Assembly: GCF_015533855.1 (NCBI RefSeq)
Contig: NZ_AP024154.1
Span: 2,424,501-2,488,500 of the forward strand
Direction of reading: 5' to 3'
Source of the DNA: Echinicola sp. 20G
Lineage (GTDB): Bacteria; Bacteroidota; Bacteroidia; Cytophagales; Cyclobacteriaceae
DNA length: 64,000 nt
Numbering within the stretch: position 1 is the first letter of the stretch; the number at the start of each line of letters is the position of its first letter. Position numbers and translations under genes: made by a program. Positions 17,841 through 26,087 of the stretch are shown here, piece by piece. The notes beneath the pieces were generated by a model. That model worked only from the letters and a program-made list of their open reading frames with translations, was not told where the DNA came from and searched no databases.

Positions 17841-19451
17841 ATGCAAGCAGGGGTAATGAAAAGAGATAAAGCTAAAAATACAAAGAGTGATAAAAACAAA
17901 ATTTCTGATATTGAAAGAAATTACTTAGCTGATTTTAACGACAATAGAGCTTATAGTGACTTGATAAGCTTGCTCCATGATTATGCTCCTTTTAAATATG
18001 TGTTTTTTACTGTTTGGAATGGGGAAGAAGATAAACACAAAGTTGTTGTTTCGGAACTGAGTACATCACTACGTGCGAAAGTTGAAAACCTATCGGAAGA
18101 AATCTTTAGGAAACATTGGTCTCAACTGACTGATGGAAAAGTGCTTACTCAAAAAGATATACAATTTAATTTTACCTGTGATATAGAAAGTGAAGTTGGT
18201 ATTATTTTAGTGCCTGTACAGATAGGAACTGAGATGGGAATGTTAGCAATTTTAGATGTTCAGTCTGTAAAGTTGAATGATGATCTTGAAGATAAGCTTT
18301 TATCTATTTCAGCGTCTTTTGGAATGATTGCGAAAATGTCCTCATTTTCAAAAAGGCAGTTACAGCATTCCAAGGAAAGGCAACAAATAGAAATATGCAG
18401 TACCGCTGTAAAATACACTTCTGAAGTTATTTCAATACATAATTTGAATGGATATCCGCGATATATATCTCCTTCTATTGAAAATTTGCTAGGTTACAAA
18501 GTAGAAGATTTCATGAATAGAAATTTCTATGATAAATACCGGAATAGTGTAACTGATTTGAGGGAGGAAAAGTCTGGAAATGTCATGAAGTTTCGGTTTT
18601 GTTGTAAGACAAAAGACCAAAAAGAGGTGTGGATAGATAGCACGCTTGATCAAATAACTGATGACGAGGGAAATCTCAGTGGTTATATGGTTGTCTCTAG
18701 AGATATAACGACGGATATTCTTTCAGAAAAGCGGTATGAGCAAGCACTGTTTAAAGAGAAGGAATTGAACAAAATTAAATCCCAGTTTATTTCCATTACA
18801 TCACATGAGTTCAAGACCCCTCTAGCCACCATTAAATCCAGTATTGAAATTTGTGGAATTGAGATGGAAAGGCAACTGAACAAGCATCCATCTGAGGAAA
18901 AGTTTAGAAAACATTTTAATCGTGTCAACAGTGAAGTAGACAGGATGAATTCATTGCTTATTAACCTCCTTAACCTTGAGAAAATTAATCAAGGGGTGGT
19001 AGAGGTGAACCTCAAACCAAAAAAGGTAAATCAGTACTTAACAAATGTATTAGAGGATTGGTTAGAGCAAAGTTCCATTAAGTTTGAATCACGTTTGGAA
19101 AACGATTTCACAACTAAATTAGATGCCAACTTGATGAAGCAAGTTCTTTCCAATTTGATTGAGAATGCGCTGAAATATGGCAGTAGAGAAATTTCTCCAA
19201 TTGTAAAAGCCTATAAGAAGTTAGGGAAGCTGGTGATTCAAGTTCAGGACTTTGGAGAAGGTATTTCAGAAAATGATCAAGAGCATCTTTTTAAACCTTT
19301 TTTTAGGGCTTCAAATTCAAATAAATATGAAAAAGGGTCAGGCTTAGGGCTGATGATCACCAAAAAATTCGTTGAGCTCCAGAAAGGGGAGGTGTATTTC
19401 CATTCAGAAGTAGGTACCGGTACAAGTTTTTTTATTGAATTTAATATTTGA
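17841..19451 (+). CDS. Sensor histidine kinase with GAF-like and PAS domains
   Basis: The protein has 536 residues and no membrane segment or signal peptide, so it is probably cytoplasmic. The N-terminal part (about 30-170) looks GAF-like, then a PAS/PAC domain (about 180-295, 'GYPRYISPSIENLLGY', 'GYMVVSRDIT'), a HisKA domain with the phosphorylatable His322 in 'FISITSHEFKTPLATIKSS', and a HATPase domain (about 425-536) with N box 'VLSNLIENALKYG', G1 'VQDFGEGIS' and G2 'GSGLGLMITKKF'. The signal sensed is unknown. A start at the second Met (codon 6) is equally possible. The divergent LytTR regulator at 16595 is the likely partner, although PAS-type kinases pair more often with other regulator classes; the pairing is inference. 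Confidence 0.9.
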   Translation: MQAGVMKRDKAKNTKSDKNKISDIERNYLADFNDNRAYSDLISLLHDYAPFKYVFFTVWNGEEDKHKVVVSELSTSLRAKVENLSEEIFRKHWSQLTDGKVLTQKDIQFNFTCDIESEVGIILVPVQIGTEMGMLAILDVQSVKLNDDLEDKLLSISASFGMIAKMSSFSKRQLQHSKERQQIEICSTAVKYTSEVISIHNLNGYPRYISPSIENLLGYKVEDFMNRNFYDKYRNSVTDLREEKSGNVMKFRFCCKTKDQKEVWIDSTLDQITDDEGNLSGYMVVSRDITTDILSEKRYEQALFKEKELNKIKSQFISITSHEFKTPLATIKSSIEICGIEMERQLNKHPSEEKFRKHFNRVNSEVDRMNSLLINLLNLEKINQGVVEVNLKPKKVNQYLTNVLEDWLEQSSIKFESRLENDFTTKLDANLMKQVLSNLIENALKYGSREISPIVKAYKKLGKLVIQVQDFGEGISENDQEHLFKPFFRASNSNKYEKGSGLGLMITKKFVELQKGEVYFHSEVGTGTSFFIEFNI

Positions 19452-19542
19452 AAAATTCCAGCTCATTTATTTCTTTTTTTAGGTCATGTATTTCTGTAAA
19501 TTAATGGCTGTTTTAAATACTATTAGCATATTAAAAATAATT

Positions 19543-20415
19543 ATGAAAAAAATAGTCCTTCCAGTTTTGGTAGCTGGTTTACTAATGTCCTGCTCTAAAT
19601 CCCATCAAAGTGAGGGCGTTGAAACTACAGAGATAAGTTCTGAAAAAATAGGGAGTGAATGGAAAACACTCTTTAATGGGAAAGACATGGAAAATTGGAA
19701 AATTAAAATTTCCAAACATGATTTAAATGATAATTATGCTAATACTTTCAGGGTAGAAGATGGATTCCTAAAGGTCAGGTATGATGGCTATGATGATTTT
19801 GATAGACAATATGGACATATTTTTTACGATCAATCTTTCTCCACTTATTTGTTACATCTGGAATATCGGTTTGTGGGAGAGCAGGCACCGAATGGTGAAG
19901 GCTGGGCCTTGAGAAATAGCGGAGCAATGCTGCATGGCCAAGATCCTGAAACCATGCAAAAGGATCAGGATTTCCCGATTTCCATAGAAGGGCAACTTTT
20001 GGGCGGTGATGGTGAACATGATCGCACGACCAGTAACCTATGTACTCCTGGAACCAATGTAGTGATGGATGGAGAATTATTTACCCCACACTGTGTAAGT
20101 TCCAGCTCCCAAACCTATCACGGTGAGCAGTGGGTGTCTGCAGATTTCCTTGTTTTGGCTGATTCTATTGTACAGCATATTGTTGAAGGAGATACTGTAT
20201 TGACTTATTATTCCCCTCAAATTGGAGGCGGAAATGTTAAGAATTTTGATCCCTCAGTTAAGCAAGATGGGAAAATGCTTACGGAAGGATATATCTCCCT
20301 TCAGAGTGAGAGCCATCCAATAGATTTTAGAAAGGTGGAGATTTTTGATCTGGCACCATATATGAATAATCAAGAGGAACTTAAGGAAGTTTTAGAGATT
20401 CTTAGAAAAAGATAG
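19543..20415 (+). CDS. DUF1080 / 3-keto-disaccharide hydrolase-like lipoprotein
   Basis: I take the ATG at 19543 as the start because it gives a clean lipoprotein signal, 'MKKIVLPVLVAGLLMSCSKS' (Cys17); an in-frame start at 19486 would add 19 residues that spoil it. The 290-residue product carries one DUF1080 domain (about 35-285): 'WKTLFNGKDMENWKIK' at its start, and 'LRNSGAMLHGQDPETM' and 'YISLQSESHPIDFRKVEIFD' further on, which are typical of the concanavalin-like fold of this family. Some members hydrolyse 3-keto-glycosides; many are uncharacterised and common in glycan loci. It is a lone plus-strand gene ended by a terminator shared with the convergent small membrane gene. Confidence 0.85.
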   Translation: MKKIVLPVLVAGLLMSCSKSHQSEGVETTEISSEKIGSEWKTLFNGKDMENWKIKISKHDLNDNYANTFRVEDGFLKVRYDGYDDFDRQYGHIFYDQSFSTYLLHLEYRFVGEQAPNGEGWALRNSGAMLHGQDPETMQKDQDFPISIEGQLLGGDGEHDRTTSNLCTPGTNVVMDGELFTPHCVSSSSQTYHGEQWVSADFLVLADSIVQHIVEGDTVLTYYSPQIGGGNVKNFDPSVKQDGKMLTEGYISLQSESHPIDFRKVEIFDLAPYMNNQEELKEVLEILRKR

Positions 20416-20438
20416 AAAAAAAACTTCGGATATAAATT

Positions 20439-20466
20439 AGGCATGGATTGATTTCAGTCCATGCCT
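20439..20466. terminator. Bidirectional terminator between convergent genes
   Basis: A perfect 9-bp stem (20439-20447 with 20458-20466) and 10-nt loop is flanked by T-rich DNA on the plus side and A-rich DNA on the other, so it can serve both strands. The right arm covers the last codons and part of the stop region of the minus-strand gene. Confidence 0.75.
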
Positions 20467-20705
20467 TTATTTTTGTCTTTTTTGTTCTTAGGTTTTTTGT
20501 AGAAGAACCACCAGAATATTCCAAGGACAATTATAGCTAATGGCAAAACGACGTAAATTATAATGTCAGCAGTTGAGTTAAGGTTGATCGGCTCATCAGA
20601 TCTGGGTGTTCCAGTGGGAATCTGGGCAAATAAAGGTTGGGATAAAACTAGGGTTAGTCCAATTAAAGCAGAAAAAGTTCTGGCGGTTTTGTCTGTGTAC
20701 TTCAT
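20454..20705 (-). CDS. Small membrane protein of unknown function
   Basis: The product has 83 residues from the ATG at 20705; a TTG two codons upstream is also in frame. It shows an N-terminal signal-peptide-like segment (about 10-28, ending 'PLFAQ'), a short polar stretch 'IPTGTPRSDEPINLN', a hydrophobic membrane span (about 48-67, 'IIIYVVLPLAIIVLGIFWWF') and a strongly basic tail ('KKPKNKKDKNKGMD'). The topology would put the tail in the cytoplasm. I do not recognise the family. The 3' end lies inside a terminator hairpin. The gene is transcribed alone. Confidence 0.7.
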   Translation of the reverse strand: MKYTDKTARTFSALIGLTLVLSQPLFAQIPTGTPRSDEPINLNSTADIIIYVVLPLAIIVLGIFWWFFYKKPKNKKDKNKGMD

Positions 20706-20804
20706 TATCAATTCTTTTAGTGAAAGCTGTCTTACTAATTTAGTGTGTAATGAATTGATAATTAAATGATTGTGTGTTTTTCTTAGCGAGTGAACCTAGG
20801 GAAG

Positions 20805-20933
20805 ATGAATAATAAGACAAAAGAAAAGAATTGGATGTCTAGGACTTTAAAGTTAGCAATGTGGATTGCGACATTTATAGAATGCGAGTTGAAGAACTAT
20901 AAGTTGGGAGAGAGTGAAAGCAAAAGGTGGTGA
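20805..20933 (+). CDS. Possible small protein of 42 residues
   Basis: An ATG at 20805, preceded by an AGGGAAG purine run, opens a 42-codon frame that stops inside the left arm of a strong hairpin. The product is basic at its start, with a short amphipathic or weakly hydrophobic part ('TLKLAMWIATFIECELK') and a charged end. Nothing else explains this stretch between two minus-strand genes. It could be chance; I recognise no family. Confidence 0.3.
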   Translation: MNNKTKEKNWMSRTLKLAMWIATFIECELKNYKLGESESKRW

Positions 20934-20955
20934 TTTTTTTACCACCTTTTGCTTT
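20917..20955. terminator. Strong hairpin terminator after the DUF2264 gene
   Basis: A perfect 15-bp stem (20917-20931 with 20941-20955) with a 9-nt loop lies 5 bases past the DUF2264 stop codon. T content after the stem is modest on both strands, but the stem is very stable and the hairpin can act in both directions. Confidence 0.75.
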
Positions 20956-20960
20956 ATGAT

Positions 20961-22217
20961 TTAGAAAGAAATAGCGTGATCAGCCTTGATACTAACGCCA
21001 GACCAAGCTTTTTTTGCTGTCCAGTCTTCATTTGGAGCTGTCCAGAATTCATGATCAGCAGGAAGCCCAAGTGGTAAAAAGCCTAATGTACATAGATAAA
21101 GACTACCAGTGGAAATATAAGAATCTCCCATTTCTGGTTGGTGGCCACAAAAGCCAATGGTCAACCAACCGTCTTTATCAAATGTTCCCTCTGCTTCAAA
21201 TTGTCTTTCAAGAATAGCACTCATAGCACTACGAACTTGAGCGGGAGAAATGCTTTCTGGAAGGGTATTTAGTAAGGCAGTTTCTGCTAAAGGTTGGAAC
21301 GCACCAATTCGGTAGGTAATGGAACGGCCTACAGGAGGGTAAGTACCTTCTGGGGAAATCAACCTTTCTTGCTGCTCTGCAAATCTTGACATTCTTTTTC
21401 CTACCGTTTCATAAAGCTTTTCATAGCTTTTTCGCTTCGAGGCAGCTATTTTCAACACTTGGAGCATCATCGGTTGGATAACATATCCATTGTAATAGTC
21501 CATATGAAAGTTCTGGCCATCACCATACCAACCATCTCCTACATACCACTCATCATGTTTTTTTACAGCAAAGTCAATGCGCATAAAATCACCTCCTTCA
21601 CCAACATACAGCAGGAAAGCATCCAGCATGGCACCAAATAAAAGCCAGTTGTTATAATAAGGAGGGATTGCCTCTTTTTGATTTTTGATTTCTTGGACAA
21701 AACGTTTTTTTACTTCCTCGTCAAGTGGCTCCCACAAAGCTTCTGGCGCACGCATGATTCCATGAACCAGAAAAGCACCGTCCACCAAAGGCTGTGAGCC
21801 TTTCGTCCAGTTTAAGTAGTCAGGAGAATTTGGATCCACACTATGGGCAATACTCTTGAGGGCTTTTTCTTTTAAGTCCAAGCGCATCTTGCCTTCGGCA
21901 TCATTAGTGTCAGGAAGCGCTAGCCAAGGAGCTACACCCGCTAAAGTTCTGCCCAAGGCTTCAAGGTGAGTGACATTTTCTCTACCTCTATAAGCTTTGG
22001 GAGGTGTTTCTACAGGCATGTTTTGCCTTAATTTGCCTTGGCTCATTTGAGCAAGGACAGGGTTCGAAATTTTATAAAGTAGCTCTGCCCAGTAAGCCCT
22101 GGTATTTGGATTCTTTGATTTTTTGGATTCTTTTGACTCTTCTGCAGAAAGGGTATTGGGAAGTACACCCAATGCTCCAACCGCAGGAATGTATTTGACG
22201 AATGATCGGCGGTTCAT
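20961..22217 (-). CDS. DUF2264 protein (possible GH154-type glycosidase) with Tat-type signal
   Basis: The 418-residue product starts with a twin-arginine-like signal 'MNRRSFVKYIPAVGALG' and a signal peptide ending near 'LSAEE'. The DUF2264 domain fills the rest: 'RAYWAELLYKISNPVLAQMSQG' opens it, and an alpha/alpha-barrel pattern follows with 'YYNNWLLFGAMLDAFL', 'DEWYVGDGWYGDGQNFHMDY' and 'GRSITYRIGAFQPLAETAL'. DUF2264 has been linked to glycoside hydrolase family GH154 with beta-glucuronidase-like activity; I state this from memory and with caution. It sits downstream of the GH20 gene on the same strand after a 91-base gap, fitting a role in uronic-acid-containing glycan breakdown. Confidence 0.82.
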   Translation of the reverse strand: MNRRSFVKYIPAVGALGVLPNTLSAEESKESKKSKNPNTRAYWAELLYKISNPVLAQMSQGKLRQNMPVETPPKAYRGRENVTHLEALGRTLAGVAPWLALPDTNDAEGKMRLDLKEKALKSIAHSVDPNSPDYLNWTKGSQPLVDGAFLVHGIMRAPEALWEPLDEEVKKRFVQEIKNQKEAIPPYYNNWLLFGAMLDAFLLYVGEGGDFMRIDFAVKKHDEWYVGDGWYGDGQNFHMDYYNGYVIQPMMLQVLKIAASKRKSYEKLYETVGKRMSRFAEQQERLISPEGTYPPVGRSITYRIGAFQPLAETALLNTLPESISPAQVRSAMSAILERQFEAEGTFDKDGWLTIGFCGHQPEMGDSYISTGSLYLCTLGFLPLGLPADHEFWTAPNEDWTAKKAWSGVSIKADHAISF

Positions 22218-22308
22218 TTTAGATAAATTTACTTGTAATTATATTAATTACGCTCAATTTAGTGCGTATGGTCTAATCTTCAAATAATTGCAGGTATTAA
22301 TACAAAGA

Positions 22309-23889
22309 TTATTTGATAATTGGTTCAGGGTGTCTGTGTGGTTCGAAAGGATCAAAGAAATATAGATTTGCTTCTTCGTATAGGTTAAAATGCTTTTTGA
22401 TCCTTACTTCGAAATCTTTGAAGTCTTTTTGTTCTGCATTTGTCCAGGCTGCTTCTGCCAGTGCTGCGATTCTTGGAAAGACAAGATAATCCAATCGATC
22501 AGTATTGGTGACTGTTTCAGTCCATAAGTTGGCTTGTAAACCAAGGATTAACTTTTCTTTTCCGGAAGGAATGTTGAATGTCTTTGCTTCAAAGGAATAA
22601 ACTCTTTCCAATGGATTGAAATTTCCGCCCCATTTTCTCCCGTATTGATCACTCTCCTGTTGGACAAAGTCAAAGTAGAAAGGGATGCGAGGACAGATCA
22701 CGGTAGGGATGTTGTTTTCAAGTAGTTTGGCAAATTGCTGAGGTTTATCATGTCTCCACCATAGTAAAATACTGTTTTCGGTTGGAAGGCCTGCTTCAGC
22801 CATTTCGTCCCAAGCCAAGATTTTATTATTGAGCGTGAATAAAGAATCTGCCATTCTTTTCATAAAGTAGTCTTCGACTTCTTTGAGGTTCGAGAGATCA
22901 TTGGTACGCATCAATTGTTTTACCTCTGGAAGTGAGCTCCATTGTTGGTTGCCGAAACTTACTTCGTCACCGCCCAAGTGAACCATTTGGCCAGGGAAAA
23001 GAACATTTACTTCTTTTAATATATCGGTAAGGTATTGATAGGTTTCTTCTTTTCCTGGATTAAAAGTAAATTCAGGGTGTTTCTCTGATCCTCCGCCACT
23101 GAATTCTGGATAAGCTTTGTTGGCAGCGGTGGCATGTCCAGGCATATCAATTTCAGGAATGACCTCGATATTTCTCTCATTGGCATATCGAACAATTTCT
23201 TTGATCTGCTCTTGAGTGTAATATTGGGCAGGTGCATAAGGATTTGTGTTGTTTCCAATGCCTCCAACCAATGCTAGTTTAGGGTATTTTAGAATTTCGA
23301 TTCTCCAACCTTGAGCATCGGTGAGGTGCCAGTGAAATTTGTTTAATTTATAATAGGCCATCCAGTCCAACAGTGATTTTACCTTTTCTGTGCCAAAGAA
23401 ATGTCTGGATTCATCAAGCATAAAACCTCTCCATTGGTATTTAGGTGCATCTTTGATTTCCCAAGCAGGGATGGCCATTCCTTTGGTTGAAAGTTTGGAT
23501 TGATCTACTAGCTGAATCAACGAAATGATACCGTAAAACAGACCTTCTTCCTTAGAAGAAGATATTTTGATCTCGGAATCAGAGATCAAAAGCTGATAGC
23601 TTTCATCAATTTCAGTGTCTAGTTCAAGTAAAATACTTTTGTTTTTAGGGGTTTTAGAAGCAATGAGTGCTAATGGAAGTTGATGTTTTCTTAGCAGTTC
23701 TTTTTGTAAGTAATGTGCCTCTTCTTTTAATAATGTTGACGAATAAAGAATGGATGTGCTTTCCGTTAGATGAAAAAAGCCATCTCCAGGGGAGGAACTA
23801 GTTGGGGCAGGAATGATAGGAGCTGTAGCTTGTGCAAACAATAACTGAGTGGTCAGGTAAAGCAAAAAGGTTAATAGTTGAAATTTCAT
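22309..23889 (-). CDS. GH20 beta-N-acetylhexosaminidase
   Basis: The 526-residue protein has a signal peptide (about 1-20, 'LYLTTQLLFAQA'). A GH20b-type N-terminal domain (about 25-145) is followed by the catalytic barrel: 'YQWRGFMLDESRHFFG', 'HWHLTDAQGWRIEI', 'VIPEIDMPGHATAANKAYP', 'HLGGDEVSF' with the catalytic pair Asp308-Glu309, 'WDEMAEAG', and 'LGLQANLWTETV'. GH20 enzymes remove terminal GlcNAc or GalNAc by substrate-assisted catalysis. In this locus it would trim hexosamine ends from oligosaccharides in the periplasm. A TANNTTTG-like box (minus strand, 23928-23935) lies 39 bases upstream, inside the terminator of the preceding GH88 gene, without a clear second element. Confidence 0.95.
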   Translation of the reverse strand: MKFQLLTFLLYLTTQLLFAQATAPIIPAPTSSSPGDGFFHLTESTSILYSSTLLKEEAHYLQKELLRKHQLPLALIASKTPKNKSILLELDTEIDESYQLLISDSEIKISSSKEEGLFYGIISLIQLVDQSKLSTKGMAIPAWEIKDAPKYQWRGFMLDESRHFFGTEKVKSLLDWMAYYKLNKFHWHLTDAQGWRIEILKYPKLALVGGIGNNTNPYAPAQYYTQEQIKEIVRYANERNIEVIPEIDMPGHATAANKAYPEFSGGGSEKHPEFTFNPGKEETYQYLTDILKEVNVLFPGQMVHLGGDEVSFGNQQWSSLPEVKQLMRTNDLSNLKEVEDYFMKRMADSLFTLNNKILAWDEMAEAGLPTENSILLWWRHDKPQQFAKLLENNIPTVICPRIPFYFDFVQQESDQYGRKWGGNFNPLERVYSFEAKTFNIPSGKEKLILGLQANLWTETVTNTDRLDYLVFPRIAALAEAAWTNAEQKDFKDFEVRIKKHFNLYEEANLYFFDPFEPHRHPEPIIK

Positions 23890-23916
23890 GGTTTAAATTT
23901 TTGATTTTGAGGAATA

Positions 23917-23959
23917 AAAAAAGCTGACAAATGTAGGGTGTTTATTTGTCAGCTTTTTT
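23917..23959 (-). terminator. Rho-independent terminator after the GH88 gene
   Basis: A perfect 16-bp stem (23917-23932 with 23944-23959) with an 11-nt loop and T-rich ends lies 13 bases after the GH88 stop and separates it from GH20. Confidence 0.85.
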
Positions 23960-23972
23960 AAAGATTGGTTAA

Positions 23973-25208
23973 TTAATCATTTAGGAACCAATCTTGGTAT
24001 CTTTTCAAAGCTTCTACGTAATAGTAGTCTGCATAAGTCAAAGGTACATCTACCTCAGAGTTGTGAGGTAAGGATCCAACACTGTGCTCTAGGAGGAAGC
24101 CTCCGTTTTCTTTAGCTTTGGCTTGGTATTTTTCGGAAGAAAGGCTGATCAACATTTTTTCAGCAGCAGCTTTATACTCATTAGCCTTAGCACTATCCTT
24201 AGTGTATCCTACCAACTCTAACAGGGCAGAGGCATTGATGGCAGCTGCAGAGGCATCTCTATAAGTAGTGTCAGATGCAGGTGCGCTAAAATCCCAATAA
24301 GGAACCAAATCTTCTGGCATATTAGGATTGTTCAAAATGAATTCAGCTATTTTCTCAGCTTGATCAAGGTATTTCTCTTCTTTTGTAGCTCTGTACATGA
24401 CAGTATACCCGTACAAGCCCCAAGATTGACCTCTGGCCCATGCTGAATCATCAGCTTTTCCTTGGTGCGTTTTTCTTTCAACAACCCCACCTGTTTCTGG
24501 GTCATAATCGACCACATGGAAAGAGCTGAAATCATCTCTGAAGTGGTTGATTATGGTGGTGTCAGCATGGGAAATATTGATGTTATAGTACTTATCATCT
24601 CCACTTGCTTCACTTGCCCAAAAAAGGAATTCCAAGTTCATCATATTGTCAATGATAACAGGATAATGCCATTTGCCATGATCCCAAGATTTGATGACAC
24701 CAGTTTCTGGGTGGAATCTTGTAGCCAACGATTCAGCACCTTCTAGCATTACCTCTTTATAATGTTCGTTGCCCGTAATTCTGTAAGCATTTCCAAAACT
24801 ACAGTAAAGCATAAATCCTAGATCATGAGTGCCTTTATTGGTTTTTTCCTTTTCTAGGATTTCAAGTTTTTGTTCTGCCAATTTCAGCATGGAAGAATCC
24901 CCGGACATTTCGAATAAATAAAGCAGGGTGCCTGGGTAAAATCCTGATGTCCACCAACCGGTACCTGAAGTGATGAATTTGTCTTCAGCCTTTTCATAGG
25001 TCCTGGGCAATTTATCTTCAGGAATCAAAGTACTCATGTATTCATATTGTTGGACAGATAAGTCTACATTTTTTTGAATAAATTCCTTGGTAATTTTTTG
25101 TGAAGATAAAACTTCCTTCTCCTCATGGCTGTCTGTTTTACTACCACAAGAACTGAAAACAGTCGAAAGCCCTAAAAAGGACAGGGCTAAGGTGTGCTTG
25201 ATGTTCAT
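23973..25208 (-). CDS. GH88 unsaturated uronyl hydrolase (lipoprotein)
   Basis: The ATG at 25208 gives a 411-residue lipoprotein with lipobox 'STVFSSCGSK'. A longer frame to 25274 is rejected because a good promoter box covers that position. The alpha/alpha-barrel of GH88 fills the protein: 'GTGWWTSGFYPGTLLYLFE', 'DLGFMLYCSFGNAYR', the conserved Asp in 'YPVIIDNMMNLEFLFWAS', 'DDSAWARGQSWGLYGYTVMY' and 'YRDASAAAINASALLEL'. GH88 hydrates the C4-C5 double bond of unsaturated uronic acids left by polysaccharide lyases, which fits the PL8 and heparinase-type genes of this region. It diverges from the first sigma factor gene. Confidence 0.93.
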   Translation of the reverse strand: MNIKHTLALSFLGLSTVFSSCGSKTDSHEEKEVLSSQKITKEFIQKNVDLSVQQYEYMSTLIPEDKLPRTYEKAEDKFITSGTGWWTSGFYPGTLLYLFEMSGDSSMLKLAEQKLEILEKEKTNKGTHDLGFMLYCSFGNAYRITGNEHYKEVMLEGAESLATRFHPETGVIKSWDHGKWHYPVIIDNMMNLEFLFWASEASGDDKYYNINISHADTTIINHFRDDFSSFHVVDYDPETGGVVERKTHQGKADDSAWARGQSWGLYGYTVMYRATKEEKYLDQAEKIAEFILNNPNMPEDLVPYWDFSAPASDTTYRDASAAAINASALLELVGYTKDSAKANEYKAAAEKMLISLSSEKYQAKAKENGGFLLEHSVGSLPHNSEVDVPLTYADYYYVEALKRYQDWFLND

Positions 25209-25276
25209 TATATTAAGTATAGTTAATTGTTTGTTGTCGAATGAATCGATAATATTCTTGAAAAAATATCGCATTA

Positions 25277-25306
25277 CAAACTTAAAGAGTGTAATTTTTT
25301 ACAAAA
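25277..25306 (-). promoter_or_regulatory. Bacteroidota housekeeping promoter for GH88
   Basis: On the minus strand the sequence reads TTTTG, 17 bases, then TAAGTTTG (25284 down to 25277), an exact fit to TTG-N17-23-TANNTTTG. It lies about 70 bases upstream of the chosen GH88 start codon. Confidence 0.65.
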
Positions 25307-25466
25307 GACCACACTAAATACTAATTTTTTTAATTAAATATAAATGAAATATTTTTTTGTAGTTGTAATTTGATAATCTTAATGTAAGTTGTGTGGTAAA
25401 TTACATTCTTTTGTTTTTTTACGATTAAGGTTTGAATAGGAAAGATATCGAAGTAAATGTAGCTTA

Positions 25467-26087
25467 ATGAATCTGAAAAAGAAAATACCATTTCACAATG
25501 AAGAGGCTTGGCAGGCTTTCCTAAAAGGGGATGATGAAGCAATTGCGCAGATTTATGATGAAAACATTGACAGGTTGTATAATTATGGAAGACAATTTAC
25601 CCCAAATAAAGCCATAGTAAAGGATACTATTCAAGATGTATTTATTCAGCTGATCGATGATAGAAAAAACCTAAATGTAGCTAAATCGGTGAGGGCATAT
25701 TTGTTTTCCTGCTTAAGGAGAAGACTGATGGAAACCTTAAAAAAAGACAGAAAAATCATTGATGTTGATGCCGAAATGGTTAAAAATGAGGCTTTCTATA
25801 TTACTGTAGATCCAAGTTCATATTTTATTGACTCAAAATTATCTCTGGATCAAAAGAAACTTTTAGAACAATTTTGTAATGAATTGCCGATTAGGCAGCG
25901 AGAAATTATCATGATGAGGTTTTTTGAAAATATGCCATATGAAGAAATTGCTGAAGTGATGGGCTTGGCCAATGCCAAAACAGTAAGGACAATGATGTAT
26001 AGAGGCTTGAATAAATTATCGGATTCTCTTACTCCATATAAATCCCAATTATTACAGACACTACTGTTGATTGATCTATTGAACTGA
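25467..26087 (+). CDS. ECF sigma factor, FecI-like (module 1)
   Basis: The 206-residue protein has sigma region 2 (about 25-90, 'IAQIYDENIDRLYNYGRQF', 'VKDTIQDVFIQLIDD') and region 4 (about 135-190, 'LPIRQREIIMMRFFENMPYE', 'TVRTMMYRGLNKL'). It belongs to the FecI-like ECF class widespread in Bacteroidota and ends in a short hydrophobic tail ('LLQTLLLIDLLN'). Such factors are released by a FecR anti-sigma when the partner SusC binds substrate. The FecR gene follows after an unusually long 525-base gap. Divergent from GH88 across a 258-base AT-rich region. Confidence 0.93.
   Translation: MNLKKKIPFHNEEAWQAFLKGDDEAIAQIYDENIDRLYNYGRQFTPNKAIVKDTIQDVFIQLIDDRKNLNVAKSVRAYLFSCLRRRLMETLKKDRKIIDVDAEMVKNEAFYITVDPSSYFIDSKLSLDQKKLLEQFCNELPIRQREIIMMRFFENMPYEEIAEVMGLANAKTVRTMMYRGLNKLSDSLTPYKSQLLQTLLLIDLLN

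Noticed and set aside
25209..25274. Longer N-terminus for GH88 from 25274
   Set aside because: A promoter box overlaps this start, and the shorter form has the proper lipoprotein signal.
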